Shown here piece after piece: positions 61,279-64,000 of a DNA stretch of 64,000 nucleotides. The position numbers and the translations under genes are program-made. Numbering within the stretch: position 1 is the stretch's first letter; each line of letters begins with the position of its first letter. The notes beneath the pieces were generated by a model. The model was not told where the DNA came from, ran no database searches, and worked only from the letters and a program-made list of their open reading frames with translations. Source of the stretch: Fen-1258 sp964441505 (GTDB lineage: Bacteria; Bacteroidota; Ignavibacteria; Ignavibacteriales; Melioribacteraceae); the NCBI GenBank assembly GCA_964441505.1, contig CAYTUV010000019.1:1-64000 (forward strand). The letters are read 5' to 3'.

Positions 61279-62568
61279 TTAAATCCAGCCGCGATCCTTA
61301 CAAGCTTGTGCAACTCTATTCACAGAAATTACATATGCTGCATCACGCATATAAAGTTTTCGCTTCCTTGCCAGATCACTAACTGCATGGAATGCAGCGG
61401 TCATTTTCACATCTAATTTACCAAGTACTTCGTCTTTTTCCCAGAAATAATTCATGTTGCATTGAACTTGTTCAAAATAACTACAGGTCACACCGCCGGC
61501 ATTAGCTAAAAAATCAGGTATGATAAAAATTCCTCTTTCCTGAATAACTTTATCTGCTTCCGGAGTGGTTGGACCATTAGCACCTTCAGCAATAATTTTA
61601 ACTTTTTTACTAATACGATTAACATTTTCCTGATTAATTTGATTTTCTAAAGCAGCCGGAATAAGGATATCAACTTCTTCGTCAATCCAAGCACCGCCGT
61701 CTAGAATTTCGTAACCAAGTTCTTTGGCTTTTACTTTATCGATTCCGCCAAATTTGTCTGTGATTTTTAATAACTCCTGTAAGTTAACTCCGGAAGTTTT
61801 CTTAAATGTATATGAGCATTGATCATTCTGATCCCAACATGAAACGCAAACAACCTTACCGCCTAACTGCTGATAAAGTTCAATAGCATACTGTGATACG
61901 TTTCCAAATCCCTGAACTGCGGCCGATGTATCCTGGGGACGAATTCCCATCTCTTTCAATGCTTCACGAAGCGTAAAGACAACACCGTAACCTGTTGCTT
62001 CTGCTCTACCTAACGAACCTCCCATGCCTACTGGTTTACCTGTAATGAAGCCAGGAAATTTGGCACCCTGAATAACTTCAAATTCATCAAGCATCCATAA
62101 CATATGTTGAGCGTTCGTCATAACGTCTGGTGCGGGAACATCATTTAACGGACCAACATTCTTAGCCATCTGACGAACCCAGCCACGGCATATTTGTTCT
62201 TGCTCCTTCATGCTCAGGTGATGAGGATCGCAAATAACTCCTCCCTTTCCACCGCCTAAAGGAATATTTACAACTGCGCATTTCCATGTCATCCACATTG
62301 CAAGCGCACGAACGGTATCAATTGTTTCGTGAGGATGAAAACGGATTCCGCCTTTAGCAGGCCCGCGTGAATCATTGTGCTGAACTCTGAATCCTTTAAA
62401 AACTTTTGTAGTACCGTCATCCATCTTGACTGGAATGCTGAAATGAAATTCTCTCAGTGGATTTCTTAAAAGATCTCTCGTTGCACCATCAAGATTTAAC
62501 TCTTCCGCCACTTTGTCGAACTGGGCTTGTGCCATTTCGAATGCATTAAAAGCTTTGCTGCTGCTCAT
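61279..62568 (-). CDS. gdhA: Glutamate dehydrogenase (Glu/Leu/Phe/Val family)
   Basis: The 429-residue enzyme has RGPAKGGIRFHP, the catalytic Lys in PLGGGKGGV, and the Rossmann GFGNVSQYA region, with the hexameric short-chain length. It interconverts 2-oxoglutarate plus ammonia and glutamate. GAGG precedes the ATG. It links nitrogen assimilation to the his and trp operons only by shared demand, not by operon. Confidence 0.94.
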   Translation of the reverse strand: MSSSKAFNAFEMAQAQFDKVAEELNLDGATRDLLRNPLREFHFSIPVKMDDGTTKVFKGFRVQHNDSRGPAKGGIRFHPHETIDTVRALAMWMTWKCAVVNIPLGGGKGGVICDPHHLSMKEQEQICRGWVRQMAKNVGPLNDVPAPDVMTNAQHMLWMLDEFEVIQGAKFPGFITGKPVGMGGSLGRAEATGYGVVFTLREALKEMGIRPQDTSAAVQGFGNVSQYAIELYQQLGGKVVCVSCWDQNDQCSYTFKKTSGVNLQELLKITDKFGGIDKVKAKELGYEILDGGAWIDEEVDILIPAALENQINQENVNRISKKVKIIAEGANGPTTPEADKVIQERGIFIIPDFLANAGGVTCSYFEQVQCNMNYFWEKDEVLGKLDVKMTAAFHAVSDLARKRKLYMRDAAYVISVNRVAQACKDRGWI

Positions 62569-62773
62569 AAATTGACCTCAATAAAAATTATTTTTTTGGA
62601 TTTTTTGATGTGTCGGTACAAGGAAATTTATAAGGTTGATCCAGTTTTATTAATGATAAAAACTTCAACTCGCCGACCAAATTTTCAGTTACTGAAAATT
62701 TTTACTTTAGAAAAATAGATACGTTTGCCTTCTTAAGCAAGAAATAGATATGAGTAAATAATCTAATCGTAAT

Positions 62774-63811
62774 CTACTTCAAATAGTGAGTATTTGAGAG
62801 GTTTTTAAGGATTTGCGCAGCTTGTTCGGGCGAAAGATCCCGTTGGGCCATTGCTAACATTTCGAACCCTACCATGAATTTTTTAACGGTTGCGGAACGT
62901 AACAGCGGCGGATAAAAATGAATATGCCAATGCCATTCACTGTGTTCATTTCCATCTGTTGGTGATTGATGGAAACCCATGGAATAAGGAAATGATGTTT
63001 CGAAAAGATTATCATAACGAACAGTTGTTTCTCTTAAGATATCAGCAAGCGAAATTTTTTCGTTTTCATCTAAGGATAAAATGTTTTGCGAGTGAAATTT
63101 CGGAATAATAATAGTCTCATAGGGCCATGTAGCCCAGAATGGTATCAACAAAACAAAATGATCATTCTCGGTAATAACTCTTTGATTCAGCTCAATCTCT
63201 TTACTAACATAATCACAAAGCATACATCTTTTTTTTTCTTCAAAATATTTTTTTTGCCTGACCCATTCTTTGAGCGGCTCATTCGGAATAGAATACTGTG
63301 CCCATATCTGTCCATGCGGATGTCGGTTGCTGCATCCCATCAGCTCACCTTTGTTCTCAAATATAGTGATGTAGTTGATAAATTCAAGAGAAGAAATGTT
63401 CCTATATTCACCGATCCACGTATCAACAACATCCAGCAAACCTTCAATTTCCATCTCCGCAAGGGATAGATCATGCCTTGGTGAGAAACAAACAACTTTA
63501 CAAATACCGGGTTCCTTTGCCGCTTGTATTAAGTCTTCTTGGTTAATGGCCCCGCAGTCATTGCCCGGTATAAATGCATTGAAATCGTTTTGAAAAATAA
63601 ATGTTGTCTTATAATCAGGATTTTGAACACCACCTGCTCGGGTGTTTTCGGGACAGAGATAGCATTCAGGATCGTGGACAACAGAATTTTTCTTTACAAT
63701 TTTTTCAACTTTCCCCTGCCATGGTCTTTTTGTGCGGTGTGGTGAAACTAAAATCCATTCACCGGTTAGGATGTTTAATCGTTTATGTGGTGTGTTTTCA
63801 ATATCTAACAT
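62774..63811 (-). CDS. galT: Galactose-1-phosphate uridylyltransferase
   Basis: Start 63811 (MLDIENTPHKR) is preferred over an upstream TTG. Features are TGEWILVSPHRTKRPWQG, zinc-site CYLCPEN, the active-site NRHPHGQIW (nucleophilic His) and HWHIHFYPP. It swaps UDP between glucose and galactose phosphates in the Leloir pathway. No galK or galE is in the window. Confidence 0.94.
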   Translation of the reverse strand: MLDIENTPHKRLNILTGEWILVSPHRTKRPWQGKVEKIVKKNSVVHDPECYLCPENTRAGGVQNPDYKTTFIFQNDFNAFIPGNDCGAINQEDLIQAAKEPGICKVVCFSPRHDLSLAEMEIEGLLDVVDTWIGEYRNISSLEFINYITIFENKGELMGCSNRHPHGQIWAQYSIPNEPLKEWVRQKKYFEEKKRCMLCDYVSKEIELNQRVITENDHFVLLIPFWATWPYETIIIPKFHSQNILSLDENEKISLADILRETTVRYDNLFETSFPYSMGFHQSPTDGNEHSEWHWHIHFYPPLLRSATVKKFMVGFEMLAMAQRDLSPEQAAQILKNLSNTHYLK

Positions 63812-63820
63812 ATGACACAA

Positions 63821-64000
63821 TTATTCTTATTTGGTTTTGAATTGGAGGAACTCTATTTTAAAATTAAGTAAGAAGCCATTCACTTCAAAATAAAGAAAGT
63901 AATCTAAGTTGATGGGATGGCTACAAATCAATGAATAAATATTTTTCAGAAATTCTTAATTGAGTAATCTTAATTACTTTACCGGGAGAACCGTAAAATG
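63821..64000. other. Intergenic region with a possible start codon at the window end
   Basis: The 180 bases upstream of galT hold no clear gene. GGGAGA (about 63985) followed by an ATG at the last three bases (63998-64000) looks like the beginning of a + strand gene that continues outside the window. Confidence 0.3.

Overview
The window is low-GC bacterial DNA and most resembles a member of the Ignavibacteria or a relative in the Bacteroidota/Chlorobiota group. Three things support this. Two secreted proteins end in a type IX secretion (T9SS) sorting domain with the NYPNPFNP signature. The main sigma factor is short and lacks region 1.1. The his operon has an exact TTTG-N19-TAnnTTTG promoter. 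No rRNA, tRNA, CRISPR array or complete transposase was seen.

The left half (1-33000) is a metal-resistance island, almost all on the + strand. It opens with Met-, His- and Asn-rich envelope proteins, a methyltransferase, a DUF2231 membrane protein, an orphan histidine kinase and a CPH-type (CopB-like) P1B ATPase. Two parallel efflux cassettes follow (7528-14614 and 14683-21700). Each has a small Cys/His secreted protein, a TolC-type channel, an adaptor, a CzcA-type RND pump, a PII-like protein and a CcmE-like OB-fold protein that stops just before the usual haem-ligand region. Cassette 1 ends in a truncated ccmF. Cassette 2 also carries a GDCCVxC-family protein and ends in the stub of a P1B ATPase. 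Next come an ECF sigma factor with a DUF5667 partner, a Spy/CpxP-like protein, membrane proteins, a SHOCT protein, a T9SS-sorted protein, DUF302 genes with remnants, a CPC-type (Zn/Cd/Pb) ATPase and a T9SS-sorted multicopper oxidase. Gene remnants at 1377, 7323, 14189, 21620, 25574 and 27571 show that the island has been built and eroded by repeated duplication.

The right half is housekeeping. At 33000-38285 there are a candidate structured RNA, an ECF sigma factor, the primary sigma factor, a hydrolase and a class V aminotransferase. A complete trpEGDCFBA operon (38485-44966) is preceded by a leader peptide with three consecutive Trp codons and a terminator. On the - strand a complete hisGDCBHAF-IE operon (48685-55122) is preceded by a leader peptide with a His-rich run, a terminator and the consensus promoter. 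Both operons therefore look controlled by ribosome-mediated attenuation. Between them lie a GNAT acetyltransferase, a MITE-like repeat, a pentapeptide-repeat protein, a probable lipoprotein and a sugar nucleotidyltransferase. The right end has a metallophosphoesterase, a coupled pair of unusual PEP/pyruvate-binding proteins (one with a C-terminal nucleotidyltransferase), glutamate dehydrogenase and galT.

The most novel material is the duplicated RND + PII + CcmE-like cassette. It suggests a link between a cytosolic PII-type sensor, an efflux pump and a small periplasmic OB-fold protein that has probably been repurposed from cytochrome c maturation. The PEP/pyruvate-binding pair is a second candidate for new biology.
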